A DNA stretch of 35,631 nucleotides from Actinomycetes bacterium (GCA_021810705.1 JAJZID010000005.1:1-35631), one strand, 5' to 3'. Positions 18,210 to 27,070 are shown, counted from the stretch's first letter. Notes: generated by a model not told the origin, from the letters alone. Program-made: numbers and translations.

Positions 18210-19852
18210 GTGGTGCCACCGACAACATGCTCGGCGGCGCGATGAGTGCGACGGTCGCAAACGGCCCTGAGCTTGGCCTGGCTGAGTCGGAACAGCCGTC
18301 ATATGACGGGCTCGTGGTGCTCGCGCCACTGGCCATCGAGGCTCGGGCGGTGCGCAGCGGCGCCCCGTGGGCGGATGTGCGCCGGATCGGGATGGGTCCG
18401 CGGCGCGCCGCCCGTTCGGCACGCCGCTGGGCTGCCGGTGGAGACCGGCCGATGCTGATCGCCGGCTTCTGCGGGGCGCTTGACCCGGGCCTCGAGCCGG
18501 GTGACATCGTGCTGGCCAGTGAGCTGCGCGGACCGACCGGCACCACCAGCTGCGAAGACCCTGCGATCCTCGCCGGCGTGCTGCGCCGCGGCGGTCTGCG
18601 GGTGCACATCGGCCCGGTCGCCTCCAGCCAGCGCCTGGTCGTCGGCGAGCGGCGCCAGACGCTCTATCAAAGCGGCTCGCTGGCGGTTGACATGGAGTCT
18701 GCGTGGCTTGCTCCCACGCACCGGCGCCGGCCGCTAGTCACGCTGCGGGTGGTGCTCGACACCGCCAGCCACGAGCTGCGCCGGCCGCTGCAGACGGTTG
18801 TGGGTGCAGCGGTCGCATATCGGGCGCTCCGTCGTGCGTGCTCGCTCATTGAGGAATGGGCACAGGCGCTCGGTGCGCGCGAGCTGCTGCTCGCCTCACC
18901 GCGCGCATCATGTGCCGGCGTTGAGCGCGCCGTGGAGATCGTGGAGCGGGTGCTGGCCGACCGCGGCGCGCCCGTCTACGTGCGCAAGCAGATCGTCCAC
19001 AACGCGCACGTCGTGCGCTCACTGCAGGAGCGTGGCGTGATCTTTGTCGACGAGCTCGACCAGGTGCCCGCCGGCCAGACGGTGATCTTCTCCGCCCACG
19101 GCGTTTCGCCCGCGGTCCGCTCGCAGGCCCGTGAGCGCGGGCTGGAGGTCATCGACGCGACCTGCCCGCTGGTTGCCAAGGTTCACGCCGAGGCACGACG
19201 CTTCGCCGCGGCCGGGTTCGACATCGTGCTCGTGGGCCACGAGGGTCATGAGGAGGTCGAGGGCACCTTCGGTGAGGCGCCCGGGCACATCACGGTCGTG
19301 GCCAGTGAGGCCGAGGCGGCGTCGGTCACGGTCAGGGATCCGGCGCGCGTGGCGTACCTGAGCCAGACGACGCTGGCGGTCGATGAGACCGAGCAGGTTG
19401 TCGGAGTGCTGCGCGAGCGCTTTCCGGGTGTGGTCGGCCCCGTGTCAAGCGACATTTGCTACGCGACCCAGAACCGCCAGGATGCCGTCCGGGCACTCGC
19501 CCGCGACTGCGACGTGATTCTCGTCGTCGGCTCTCAGAACTCGTCGAACTCGCGCCGGCTGGTGGAGGTTGCTCAGCGTGCCGGCTGTCGGGCGCTGCTG
19601 ATCGATGAGCCGACCCAGATCCCGCCCGAGTTGCTGCGAGGAGCCCGCCGCATCGGCCTGACCGCCGGGGCGTCAGCGCCCGAGGATCTCGTCGCGCAGG
19701 TGATCAGCGCGATCAGCGGTTTGGGCGAGGTCGAGCTCGGCGAGCGCAGCGTCGCGACCGAAAGCGTGCAATTCAAGCTGCCGGCCGAGCTGCGGGGCCG
19801 GTCTCGGGCGCCCCTATCATCGGAGCGGTCGAGCACTCAAGGAGGACTCTGA
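18206..19852 (+). CDS. hpnG-ispH: Fusion protein: N-terminal HpnG-like nucleoside phosphorylase + C-terminal 4-hydroxy-3-methylbut-2-enyl diphosphate reductase (IspH)
   Basis: Residues ~30-215: LAPLAIEARAVRSG, GFCGALDPGLEPGDIVLASEL, VDMESAWLA (HpnG-like). Residues ~228-545: SPRASCAGVERA, IVHNAHVV, FSAHGVS, DATCPLVAKVH, GHEGHEEVEGT, LSQTTL, DICYATQNRQ, SQNSSNS (IspH, three Cys present). Single uninterrupted ORF. Confidence 0.93.
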   Translation: MSGATDNMLGGAMSATVANGPELGLAESEQPSYDGLVVLAPLAIEARAVRSGAPWADVRRIGMGPRRAARSARRWAAGGDRPMLIAGFCGALDPGLEPGDIVLASELRGPTGTTSCEDPAILAGVLRRGGLRVHIGPVASSQRLVVGERRQTLYQSGSLAVDMESAWLAPTHRRRPLVTLRVVLDTASHELRRPLQTVVGAAVAYRALRRACSLIEEWAQALGARELLLASPRASCAGVERAVEIVERVLADRGAPVYVRKQIVHNAHVVRSLQERGVIFVDELDQVPAGQTVIFSAHGVSPAVRSQARERGLEVIDATCPLVAKVHAEARRFAAAGFDIVLVGHEGHEEVEGTFGEAPGHITVVASEAEAASVTVRDPARVAYLSQTTLAVDETEQVVGVLRERFPGVVGPVSSDICYATQNRQDAVRALARDCDVILVVGSQNSSNSRRLVEVAQRAGCRALLIDEPTQIPPELLRGARRIGLTAGASAPEDLVAQVISAISGLGEVELGERSVATESVQFKLPAELRGRSRAPLSSERSSTQGGL

Positions 19853-19853
19853 A

Positions 19854-20858
19854 ATGGCGGTACCGATGAGGCAGGCGGCGCGGATGGGCGCCTACCTGTT
19901 GAAGCAACGCTTGGCGGGCAACGAGCGCTACCCGCTGATCGTCGAGCTGGAGCCGCTCTTTCAGTGCAACCTGGCGTGTGAGGGGTGCGGCAAGATCCAG
20001 CATCCAGAGCATGAGCTGCGGCGCAGGATGCCCGTGGCCCAGGCGGTCGGGGCGATTGAGGAGTGCGGCGCGCCGATGGTCTCAATCGCGGGTGGCGAGC
20101 CGCTCATCCACCCCGAGATCGACGAGATCGTTCGTCAGCTGGTCAAACGCAAGAAGTTCGTGTACCTGTGCACCAACGGCCTGCTGCTCGAGAAGAAGCT
20201 CGACCGGTTCACCCCGTCGCCATATTTCGCCTGGGCGGTTCACATCGACGGCCTGCGTGAACGTCACGACGAGTCGGTCGCGCGTGAGGGTGTGTTCGAC
20301 AAGGCTGTGGCGGCGATCAAGGTGGCCAAGGCCAAGGGCTTCCGGGTGACCACCAACACCACCTTCTTCACCCACGATTCGCCCGAGACGGTGCGCTCGG
20401 TGCTCGACTTCCTCAACGACGAGCTCGAGGTCGATCAGATGATGATCTCGCCTGCCTACGCCTACGAGAAGGCTCCCGATCAGGAGCACTTCCTCGGCGT
20501 GCGCCAGACGCGTGAGCTGTTTCGGGCGGCCTTTGCCGACGGTCGGCGCAAGCGCTGGCGCCTGAACCACTCGCCGCTGTTCCTGGACTTCCTGGAGGGC
20601 AAGGCCGACTACGAGTGCACCCCGTGGGGGATCCCGAGCTACTCGCTGTTCGGCTGGCAGCGACCGTGCTACCTGATGGGTGACGGCTACACCGCCACCT
20701 ACAAGGAGCTGCTTGAGACGACCGACTGGGACAGCTACGGGCGCGGCAACGACCCGCGCTGCGAAAACTGCATGGCGCACTGCGGCTACGAGCCGACCGC
20801 TGTCCTGGCCTCGACGCGGTCTGTCAGACAGTCGCTCAGAGCGTTGCTCCAGTCCTAG
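19854..20858 (+). CDS. hpnH: Radical SAM adenosyl-hopene transferase HpnH
   Basis: CX3CX2C cluster motif in LEPLFQCNLACEGCGKIQ; SIAGGEPLIHPEI; C-terminal PRCENCMAHCGYEPTA; AGGAGG SD upstream. Confidence 0.96.
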   Translation: MAVPMRQAARMGAYLLKQRLAGNERYPLIVELEPLFQCNLACEGCGKIQHPEHELRRRMPVAQAVGAIEECGAPMVSIAGGEPLIHPEIDEIVRQLVKRKKFVYLCTNGLLLEKKLDRFTPSPYFAWAVHIDGLRERHDESVAREGVFDKAVAAIKVAKAKGFRVTTNTTFFTHDSPETVRSVLDFLNDELEVDQMMISPAYAYEKAPDQEHFLGVRQTRELFRAAFADGRRKRWRLNHSPLFLDFLEGKADYECTPWGIPSYSLFGWQRPCYLMGDGYTATYKELLETTDWDSYGRGNDPRCENCMAHCGYEPTAVLASTRSVRQSLRALLQS

Positions 20859-20862
20859 CCAA

Positions 20863-21192
20863 TCAGCGTCCGAGGCGGCGCACCTCGGCGCGCAGCTGCA
20901 GGATGCGCGCGCTGCCCGCCAGGAGCGCCACGGCGGCGCCCACAAGCGCCGCGATCAGCAGCGCGAGCGCCAGCGAGATGCGTGCGTGTGCACCGAGGAA
21001 CGAGACCTTCACACTGCCCGAGTTCTCGGCCACGAACACGACCAGCAGCGCCAGGAACACGACCGCGAGAAGCATGGCCACCCACACGCGACCGACATTG
21101 GTCGGCCGGGCAGACCGAGCCCGCGGGGGCCGCTCCTCTCCCGCTGGCGGCGGCTGGGCGTCGGCTGGGTCCTGAGATGCTGGTGCAGCCAT
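20863..21192 (-). CDS. LapA-domain (DUF1049-like) membrane protein
   Basis: Two TM segments with AENSGSVKVSFLGAHARISLALALLIAALVGA and C-terminal coiled basic region. Confidence 0.7.
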   Translation of the reverse strand: MAAPASQDPADAQPPPAGEERPPRARSARPTNVGRVWVAMLLAVVFLALLVVFVAENSGSVKVSFLGAHARISLALALLIAALVGAAVALLAGSARILQLRAEVRRLGR

Positions 21193-21251
21193 GGCGCGAT
21201 CTTACCCGCGGGATCCGCCGGTGCAAACGGGCGCGGACCGCGGCGGCTCGG

Positions 21252-21614
21252 TCAGTAGTTCCCGGAGATCAGGTTCCAGGCGCGGTGAAGGCGCCCTTGG
21301 CGCAGCTCAGCCTGGGTCGCGGCCGGGTCGGCGTGCATCACCGCCGGGTTCTTGGTTGGCTTCGGCAAGCTGGCACAAGCCGCAGCGTCGAGGTTCAGCT
21401 CCACTCCACGCTCATAGATCCGCTCCACCTGCTCGGCGTCGACAAAGCGGTGATCCTCGCCGAAGGCGTGCTCGCCAATCACGATGCCCTCGAAGAGATC
21501 TTCGTCCTCAGCTGCAAGGACGTGGGTCACCTTGCCGATCTGCTCGCCGTCGGAGCTGAACACCGGCGTGCCGGCTGCCAGCACCTCGTAGGACACAGCT
21601 GCGCCTAGATCCAT
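21252..21614 (-). CDS. PRC-barrel-like / DUF2171-like protein
   Basis: VLAAGTPVFSSDGEQIGKVTHVLAAEDEDLFEGIVI; start set at internal ATG. Confidence 0.6.
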   Translation of the reverse strand: MDLGAAVSYEVLAAGTPVFSSDGEQIGKVTHVLAAEDEDLFEGIVIGEHAFGEDHRFVDAEQVERIYERGVELNLDAAACASLPKPTKNPAVMHADPAATQAELRQGRLHRAWNLISGNY

Positions 21615-21670
21615 AGGGCATGAGCATAGAAGAACGCCGGCGGCTAGGCGCCGCGTCATATGCTGACGGC

Positions 21671-22597
21671 GTGTCTGTGCGTCTGTGCGGATCTCTGCTC
21701 GGCGCGGCGGTTGCGCTGGCGCTTCTCCCGGCGGTTGCGCTGGCACGCTGGCGACCACCGCAACACCTCACCTGGTACATGCAGTTCACCGGGCGGATCA
21801 ACTACGGCGAGCCGGTCGACGCCTACGATCTGGACGGCTTCGACACCACGGCCGCGCGGGTGCGCGCTCTGCACGCGGCCGGCAAGCGGGTGATCTGCTA
21901 CATCGACGTGGGCACCTGGGAGAACTGGCGCCCTGATGCGCACGACTTCCCGCGCTCGGTACTGGGGCGCGGTGACGGCTGGCCTGGCGAGCGCTGGCTT
22001 GACATCCGAGCGCTGCGCGTGCTCGAGCCGATCATGACCAGGCGCTTTGAAATGTGCCGGCGCAAGGGCTTTGACGCCGTTGACCCCGACAACATCAACG
22101 GCTTTCGCAACAACACGGGCTTTCCGCTGACGGCCCGTGAGCAGCTGCGCTACGACGAGTGGGTCGCGCGCGAGGTCCACGCGCTCGGCATGGCTGTGTT
22201 TGAGAAAAACGATCTGACCCAGGCAAGGCAGCTGGAGCCCTACTTTGATGGCGTCGTCGACGAGCAGTGCAACCAGTACCACGAGTGCGGCATGTTGCGG
22301 CCCTACCGGCACGCCGGCAAGCCGGTCATGGACATCGAGTACAGCCTGTCAACCAGCCGCTTCTGCGCCGCCGATGACGCGGCCGGGATCATGGGCGCGC
22401 GGCTCAACCTGGCGCTCAACGGCGCGCGTTTTGAGCCGTGCTGGGCGCAGGCACGGGTGGCCCAGGCGAGTGCGGGCGGGCGGCGCCTGCGTGGCGCCGC
22501 CCGCCCCCAGCTCACGGCAGCAGCGCCGGGTTGGCGTTCTGCGCCAGCGCAAGCGCCTGAGCTGGGAACCACTGGCCGGCCGGCGGGTCGGCCATAA
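21671..22597 (+). CDS. Secreted GH114-like (endo alpha-1,4-polygalactosaminidase-type) glycoside hydrolase
   Basis: Signal-like VRLCGSLLGAAVALALLPAVALA; KRVICYIDVGTWENWRPD, WLDIRALRVLEPIM, GFDAVDPDNINGF. GTG start and C-terminal tail uncertain. Confidence 0.78.
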   Translation: MSVRLCGSLLGAAVALALLPAVALARWRPPQHLTWYMQFTGRINYGEPVDAYDLDGFDTTAARVRALHAAGKRVICYIDVGTWENWRPDAHDFPRSVLGRGDGWPGERWLDIRALRVLEPIMTRRFEMCRRKGFDAVDPDNINGFRNNTGFPLTAREQLRYDEWVAREVHALGMAVFEKNDLTQARQLEPYFDGVVDEQCNQYHECGMLRPYRHAGKPVMDIEYSLSTSRFCAADDAAGIMGARLNLALNGARFEPCWAQARVAQASAGGRRLRGAARPQLTAAAPGWRSAPAQAPELGTTGRPAGRP

Positions 22598-24152
22598 CCG
22601 CACCGGTCTGAAGGCTCCAGAGCGGATCAAACGTCGTCCAGTCCGAGCTCGTGCTCGTCGGCCAACCGGCGATCGGCGGGGTGTCGCCACCGCCGGCGCC
22701 GGCAGCCGTGTAGTCCTGCCAGGCGCGCACGCCGCCGGCCGCGTCGCACTGGCCGTCAGACTGGCCCGGCGTCTTGACCCACAGGTAGGCGTCGAGCAGC
22801 GCCGGCGTGCCGGCTGGTAGGTAGCCGTCCAGCGAGCTGAGCACCGTCGAGGTGTCCGTGGTCGGCTGGGTGCCCAGCCCCGTGCCGGGAGGGTTGCACC
22901 AGTTGCCCGACTGCAGCGTGGAGATCACGCTCGCGGGCTGGTTGTAGGGCGCGGCCGCGTAGGTCTGCATGCTGTTTGGCCCCAGGCCGTCACGGCTGGT
23001 GTCGACCACGAAGTGGGTGGTCGGAACCGTGGTGCCAAGCATCGAGGCGTAGCGAGAGTCGATGCCCGCGGTGTTGAGAGAGGCTTCGGTCTGCGACTCG
23101 CTCCACACGCCGAAGGGGCTCATCGCGACTCCGCTCCAGTCGTTGGCCGGTCCGCCGTTCCAGTACTGGTTCGGGCAGCTATTGAACGCACCCTGCGGGT
23201 TGTTGTCGGCCGAGGTCAGGCTTGCCGTGTATCCGAGCGCCGAGCTCTGGGTCTCACCCTGCAGTTGGGTCGCGTACGCGATGCACTCAGAGACCCAGGT
23301 GCCGTAGTAGTCGCTGTTGGTCGCGTACTGGTAGTTGGAGACGTTCAGGAAGAATCCCTGCGCCTGCTGGACGTCGGCGGCGACCAGCACCTCGGCGATG
23401 TTGCCCACCGTCTGCCAGGCGCTGTTGCCGGCGTCGATGTAGAGGCTGATGTTGGGGTCGGATTCGAGCGTCTTGACGCCGTAGGCAACGTCGTCGATGC
23501 GGGTCTGGTTGGTGATGTCAGGGAATGCGCTGTTGTAGGCGCTGCCGCAGTATCCGGGCAGGTTGGCCAGCGCGTCCGGTTCGAGCAGAACCACCGCCTT
23601 GGCGTTGCCGAGCGCCGCCTTGATCGAGTCGATCCAGGACTCATAGGCCGCATCGGACGGTGCACCGCCGGCCGAGTACTGGGAGCAATCGCGGCCGGGG
23701 ATGTTGTAGGCCACAAAGACCGGGACCGCGTGCTGTTGGCTGGCGCGGACCAGTGCCGTGTGAACCTGGCGCATCACGTCCTGGCCGGCCTGCATAGTGC
23801 CGACCGCTCCGCGGGCAGACTGGGCGGCGGTTTCGCCGTCAAGCCAGACGGCTGACGGAACCATCTCCATCTCCGCGAGCAGGCGCGCGTTCTGGGGCTG
23901 GCCGGCGGCAATCAGATGACCGATCTGCTGCAGCGAGCCGGCCGCCGGGGGTGGCACGTAGAAGCGGGTGTTAGGGGCCAGCGTGTGGCCGCCTGTGTCG
24001 GCGTTGTAGGGGCCGCCCAGGTGCGGCGTCCGAGCCGCTGCGGTCCCGGTGGCGACGCCGAGTGCCAGCATCGTTACCGCGGTTGCGCCGAGCGCCGTCC
24101 AGGCGCCGCGCGAGCGTAGCCGGAGCTTCGCTCCGTGCCTGCTTGGGTGCAT
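22512..24152 (-). CDS. Secreted glycoside hydrolase family 6 (endoglucanase/cellobiohydrolase type)
   Basis: Signal peptide; VAYNIPGRDCSQYSAGG, VVLLEPDALAN, LYIDAGNSAW, VDTSRDGLGP, DAYLWVKTPGQSDGQCD. Confidence 0.93.
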   Translation of the reverse strand: MHPSRHGAKLRLRSRGAWTALGATAVTMLALGVATGTAAARTPHLGGPYNADTGGHTLAPNTRFYVPPPAAGSLQQIGHLIAAGQPQNARLLAEMEMVPSAVWLDGETAAQSARGAVGTMQAGQDVMRQVHTALVRASQQHAVPVFVAYNIPGRDCSQYSAGGAPSDAAYESWIDSIKAALGNAKAVVLLEPDALANLPGYCGSAYNSAFPDITNQTRIDDVAYGVKTLESDPNISLYIDAGNSAWQTVGNIAEVLVAADVQQAQGFFLNVSNYQYATNSDYYGTWVSECIAYATQLQGETQSSALGYTASLTSADNNPQGAFNSCPNQYWNGGPANDWSGVAMSPFGVWSESQTEASLNTAGIDSRYASMLGTTVPTTHFVVDTSRDGLGPNSMQTYAAAPYNQPASVISTLQSGNWCNPPGTGLGTQPTTDTSTVLSSLDGYLPAGTPALLDAYLWVKTPGQSDGQCDAAGGVRAWQDYTAAGAGGGDTPPIAGWPTSTSSDWTTFDPLWSLQTGAVMADPPAGQWFPAQALALAQNANPALLP

Positions 24153-24171
24153 GTTCTCTCCTCGAGACTGG

Positions 24172-24200
24172 TTCCGGAACATTCCGGAAGGGTTCCGGAC
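24172..24200. promoter_or_regulatory. Triple TTCCGGAA box array upstream of the GH6 gene, candidate repressor operator
   Basis: TTCCGGAA-CA-TTCCGGAA-GGG-TTCCGGAC at 24172, 24182 and 24193; periodicity 10 and 11 bp. Confidence 0.65.
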
Positions 24201-24203
24201 GCA

Positions 24204-24233
24204 ATCCTACGCACAACGTCTGGCCCCTGTCAA
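24204..24233 (-). promoter_or_regulatory. Predicted GH6 promoter: -35 TTGACA, 18-bp spacer, -10 TAGGAT
   Basis: Minus-strand TTGACA (24233-24228) and TAGGAT (24209-24204), followed by GAGGAG-type SD and ATG at 24152. Confidence 0.7.
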
Positions 24234-24251
24234 CGGAGCCTCGAGTCGATC

Positions 24252-25310
24252 TCAGTGGCGGGCGTGCGCGGTTGAGCCGCGCTGGACCAGCCTGGTGGCG
24301 AGCTCGACCTGCAGCGGCTCGGACTGCTGGCCCGCCATCAGCCGGAAGAGGAGATCCACCGCCATGCGCCCCAGCTCTCTCAACGGCTGGCGCACGGTGG
24401 TCAGTGGTGGATGTGCAATCTCGGCCTCGACCGTGTCGTCGAAGCCGACGACCGAGAGCTCATCGGGAACGCTGAGACCGAGCTCGCGTGCAACGCGGAT
24501 CGCACCGACCGCCATGCTGTCGTTGAAGGCCAGGATCGCCGTGGGCGGATCGGGCAGCGCGAGCAGCCGCCGGGCAGCAGCGATGCCGCCGGCCAGCAGA
24601 TAGTCACCCTCCTGCTCCAACGCTGGGTCGGGGATCACCCCGGCGCTGACCTGGGCGGAGTGGTAGCCCATCAGGCGCCGCCTGGTCGCGAGGCCGACGG
24701 TCGGTCCTGTGATCGCGCCGATCCGGCGATGGCCGAGGCTCAGCAGGTGCTCGGTCGCCTGATGCGCGCCCGCCGCGTTGGCTGCCGACACGACGGGGAT
24801 GTCCTCGTCGAGCTCGTACAGCGGGTCGACGACGACGAAACGAAAGCCCTGCCGCTTGAGCTCGCGCAACTCGGCAGGCGACTCCTCGGGCAGCACCAGG
24901 ACAGCGCCGTCGGTTTCGGCGCGCACGAGCTCCTCGATCAGCGAGCGTTCGTAGTTGTGCTGATGTCCGGTCGGGCACACCAGGGCGTGCATGTCCTGCT
25001 CGGAGAGCGCCTCGACCGCTCCGGAGAGGATCGTGGCGAAGTACGCCGGCGCCGAGTAGGGCATCGTCACGCCCACGATCCCGGTCCAGTGTGCGTTGTC
25101 GGCCGCCAGCCCGACCTGCCGCGTACGCTGGCGGTTGCCGTAGCCGCTCGAGCGCGCAACCTGCGCCACCAGACGTCTGGTCTCGGGTGAGACGTCGCCG
25201 CGGCCGTTCAGCGCGCGAGATGCCGTTGCCACCGAGACGCCGGCCAGCTCTGCCACCTGGCGGATCGTCACGCGACCGCGACCGCTCGGCTGATAGGAGG
25301 CGTCCACCAC
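24252..25310 (-). CDS. LacI-family transcriptional regulator
   Basis: HTH VTIRQVAELAGVSVATASRALNGRGDVSPETRRLV; periplasmic-binding-like domain LGHRRIGAITGP, AILAFNDSMAVGAIR, LSVVGFDDTVEAE. GTG start at 25310. Confidence 0.94.
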   Translation of the reverse strand: MVDASYQPSGRGRVTIRQVAELAGVSVATASRALNGRGDVSPETRRLVAQVARSSGYGNRQRTRQVGLAADNAHWTGIVGVTMPYSAPAYFATILSGAVEALSEQDMHALVCPTGHQHNYERSLIEELVRAETDGAVLVLPEESPAELRELKRQGFRFVVVDPLYELDEDIPVVSAANAAGAHQATEHLLSLGHRRIGAITGPTVGLATRRRLMGYHSAQVSAGVIPDPALEQEGDYLLAGGIAAARRLLALPDPPTAILAFNDSMAVGAIRVARELGLSVPDELSVVGFDDTVEAEIAHPPLTTVRQPLRELGRMAVDLLFRLMAGQQSEPLQVELATRLVQRGSTAHARH

Positions 25311-25377
25311 GCAACCATTCAACCAGCTGCCCTGATCGGCGACCACTCGCCCCTGGCGACCACCCGCCCCTGGTAGC

Positions 25378-25403
25378 GGGGGCGCGCATGCGCGCGCGCC
25401 CCC
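25378..25403 (-). terminator. GC-rich hairpin after the MFS gene
   Basis: GGGGGCGCGC-ATGCGC-GCGCGCCCCC, 10-bp stem, 6-nt loop; no clear U tract. Confidence 0.5.
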
Positions 25404-25417
25404 GATCTGATCGGCGA

Positions 25418-26938
25418 TCAGCTGATCCGTCCGGGAACCAGCTTGGCCCGGCCGGCGCGACTCGCCTGACCCATCACGTGACGCACCATCGAAAGGGGCG
25501 CCGCGATTTCCTCGAGTGGACGCCGCTCGGCGTCCACCCCCAGCACGGCGGCGACAAGACCGCCAAGGATCATCGCGCCGGCGCCGATCAGATATCCAAC
25601 GAACAGCTCGTTTGGATCCTTGCCCGTGCCGATGAGGCTGCCGTACAGGTGCGTACCGATAAAGCCGAAGCACTGGGCGATCGCGAAGAACACGGCGATC
25701 GCCTGGGCGCGGACCTCGAGTGGGAAGACCTCGCTTGCGGTCAGATAGCCCGCGCTTGCGCCGGCGGAAGCGAAGAAGAAGATCACGCACCAGGCGATCG
25801 TCTGGGTGACAGCCGTCAGGTCGCCCTGCTTGAAGAGGAACGCGGTGAGGACCAGCAGCAGCCCCGCGACGACGTAGGTGCCCGAGATCATGCGCCTGCG
25901 TCCGAGGGAGTCGAACAATCGCCCGATCGTGAGCGGGCCGAGCAGGTTGCCGGCTGCGAAGGCGAAGAAGTAGTAGCCAACTTCGTTTGCGCCGACGTGG
26001 AAGAAGAACTTGAGCACCAGCCCGTAGGTGAAGAAGATCGCGTTGTAGAGGAACGACTGCGTGATCATCAACGCGGCCGTCAGGGTCGAACGGCCGGGGT
26101 ACTGGCGAAACAGCGTGCGAAGCAGCGCCAGGTAGCCGATGCGCTCGCTCGGACGGATCTCGATCGCCTGACCCTCACCGACCGGCTCGAGCCGGCTGCC
26201 GGTGCTGTTCTGCACCTCGTCCTCGATCGCGGCGATCGTGCGCTCTGCCTCCTGCTCGCGACCGTGCATGATCAGCCAGCGTGGGCTCTCCGGCAGGCTG
26301 CGCCGTACGTAGATGATCACCAGACCGAGCAGCGGACCGATCAGAAAGGCAATACGCCAGCCGAGGTTGGCCGAGAGCCTGTTCAGCAGGAAGAGCGTGG
26401 CTGCGGTCCCGATGAGTGCGCCCGCCCAGTAGGTGCCGTTGACCGCGATGTCGATCCGCCCGCGGTAGCGGGCCGGGATCATCTCATCGATGGCCGAGTT
26501 GATCGCCGCGTACTCGCCGCCGATGCCGGTGCCGGCCAGCACGCGCGTGGCGTACAGGAAGACGATCCAGGCGCCACCGGCCTGCGTGACCGCCGTCAGG
26601 CCGCTGCCGATCAGGTAGACGCCGAGCGTGACCATGAACAGGTTCTTGCGTCCCAGTCGGTCGGAGAGCCGTCCGAAGAACAGCGCGCCGATCACCTCGC
26701 CGACCAGATACCAAGTGGCGATGTCAGCCGCCTGGCCTGTGGTCAGGGCGAGTGTGCTCTTCTGCGTGAAGGCGGCGCTCAGGTTGGCGGCGACCGTGAT
26801 CTCGAGGCCGTCGAGGATCCAGGCGACACCGAGCGCGACGACCATGCGGGTGTGGAAGCGCGACCACGGCAGGCGGTCGAGTCGGGCCGGGATCGCGCTC
26901 TGAATCGCCTGGCTCGAGCTGCTGGATGACGAAGTCAT
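25418..26938 (-). CDS. MFS sugar/metabolite porter
   Basis: FGRLSDRLGRKNLF, RVLAGTGIGGEYAAINSAIDEMIPARYRGR, RRSLPESPRWL; 12-TM pattern; start at MTSSSSSSSQ. Confidence 0.92.
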   Translation of the reverse strand: MTSSSSSSSQAIQSAIPARLDRLPWSRFHTRMVVALGVAWILDGLEITVAANLSAAFTQKSTLALTTGQAADIATWYLVGEVIGALFFGRLSDRLGRKNLFMVTLGVYLIGSGLTAVTQAGGAWIVFLYATRVLAGTGIGGEYAAINSAIDEMIPARYRGRIDIAVNGTYWAGALIGTAATLFLLNRLSANLGWRIAFLIGPLLGLVIIYVRRSLPESPRWLIMHGREQEAERTIAAIEDEVQNSTGSRLEPVGEGQAIEIRPSERIGYLALLRTLFRQYPGRSTLTAALMITQSFLYNAIFFTYGLVLKFFFHVGANEVGYYFFAFAAGNLLGPLTIGRLFDSLGRRRMISGTYVVAGLLLVLTAFLFKQGDLTAVTQTIAWCVIFFFASAGASAGYLTASEVFPLEVRAQAIAVFFAIAQCFGFIGTHLYGSLIGTGKDPNELFVGYLIGAGAMILGGLVAAVLGVDAERRPLEEIAAPLSMVRHVMGQASRAGRAKLVPGRIS

Positions 26939-27070
26939 GAGTCCTCCCGGTCGTGGTTTGCTCACGGCGCGCGCCGCGCCGGACAAAGGGGATCTGCTCG
27001 AGCTACCCCGGGGGCCCGCAAAACTTGCACGGCGCTCAGGGCGGGCGCGTGCAGTCGTTAGGATGCTCAT

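Noticed and set aside
25311-25790. N-terminal 160-aa extension of the LacI-family ORF
   Set aside because: Arg-rich, overlaps the MFS gene on the same strand and an apparent terminator hairpin; the HTH begins just after 25310.
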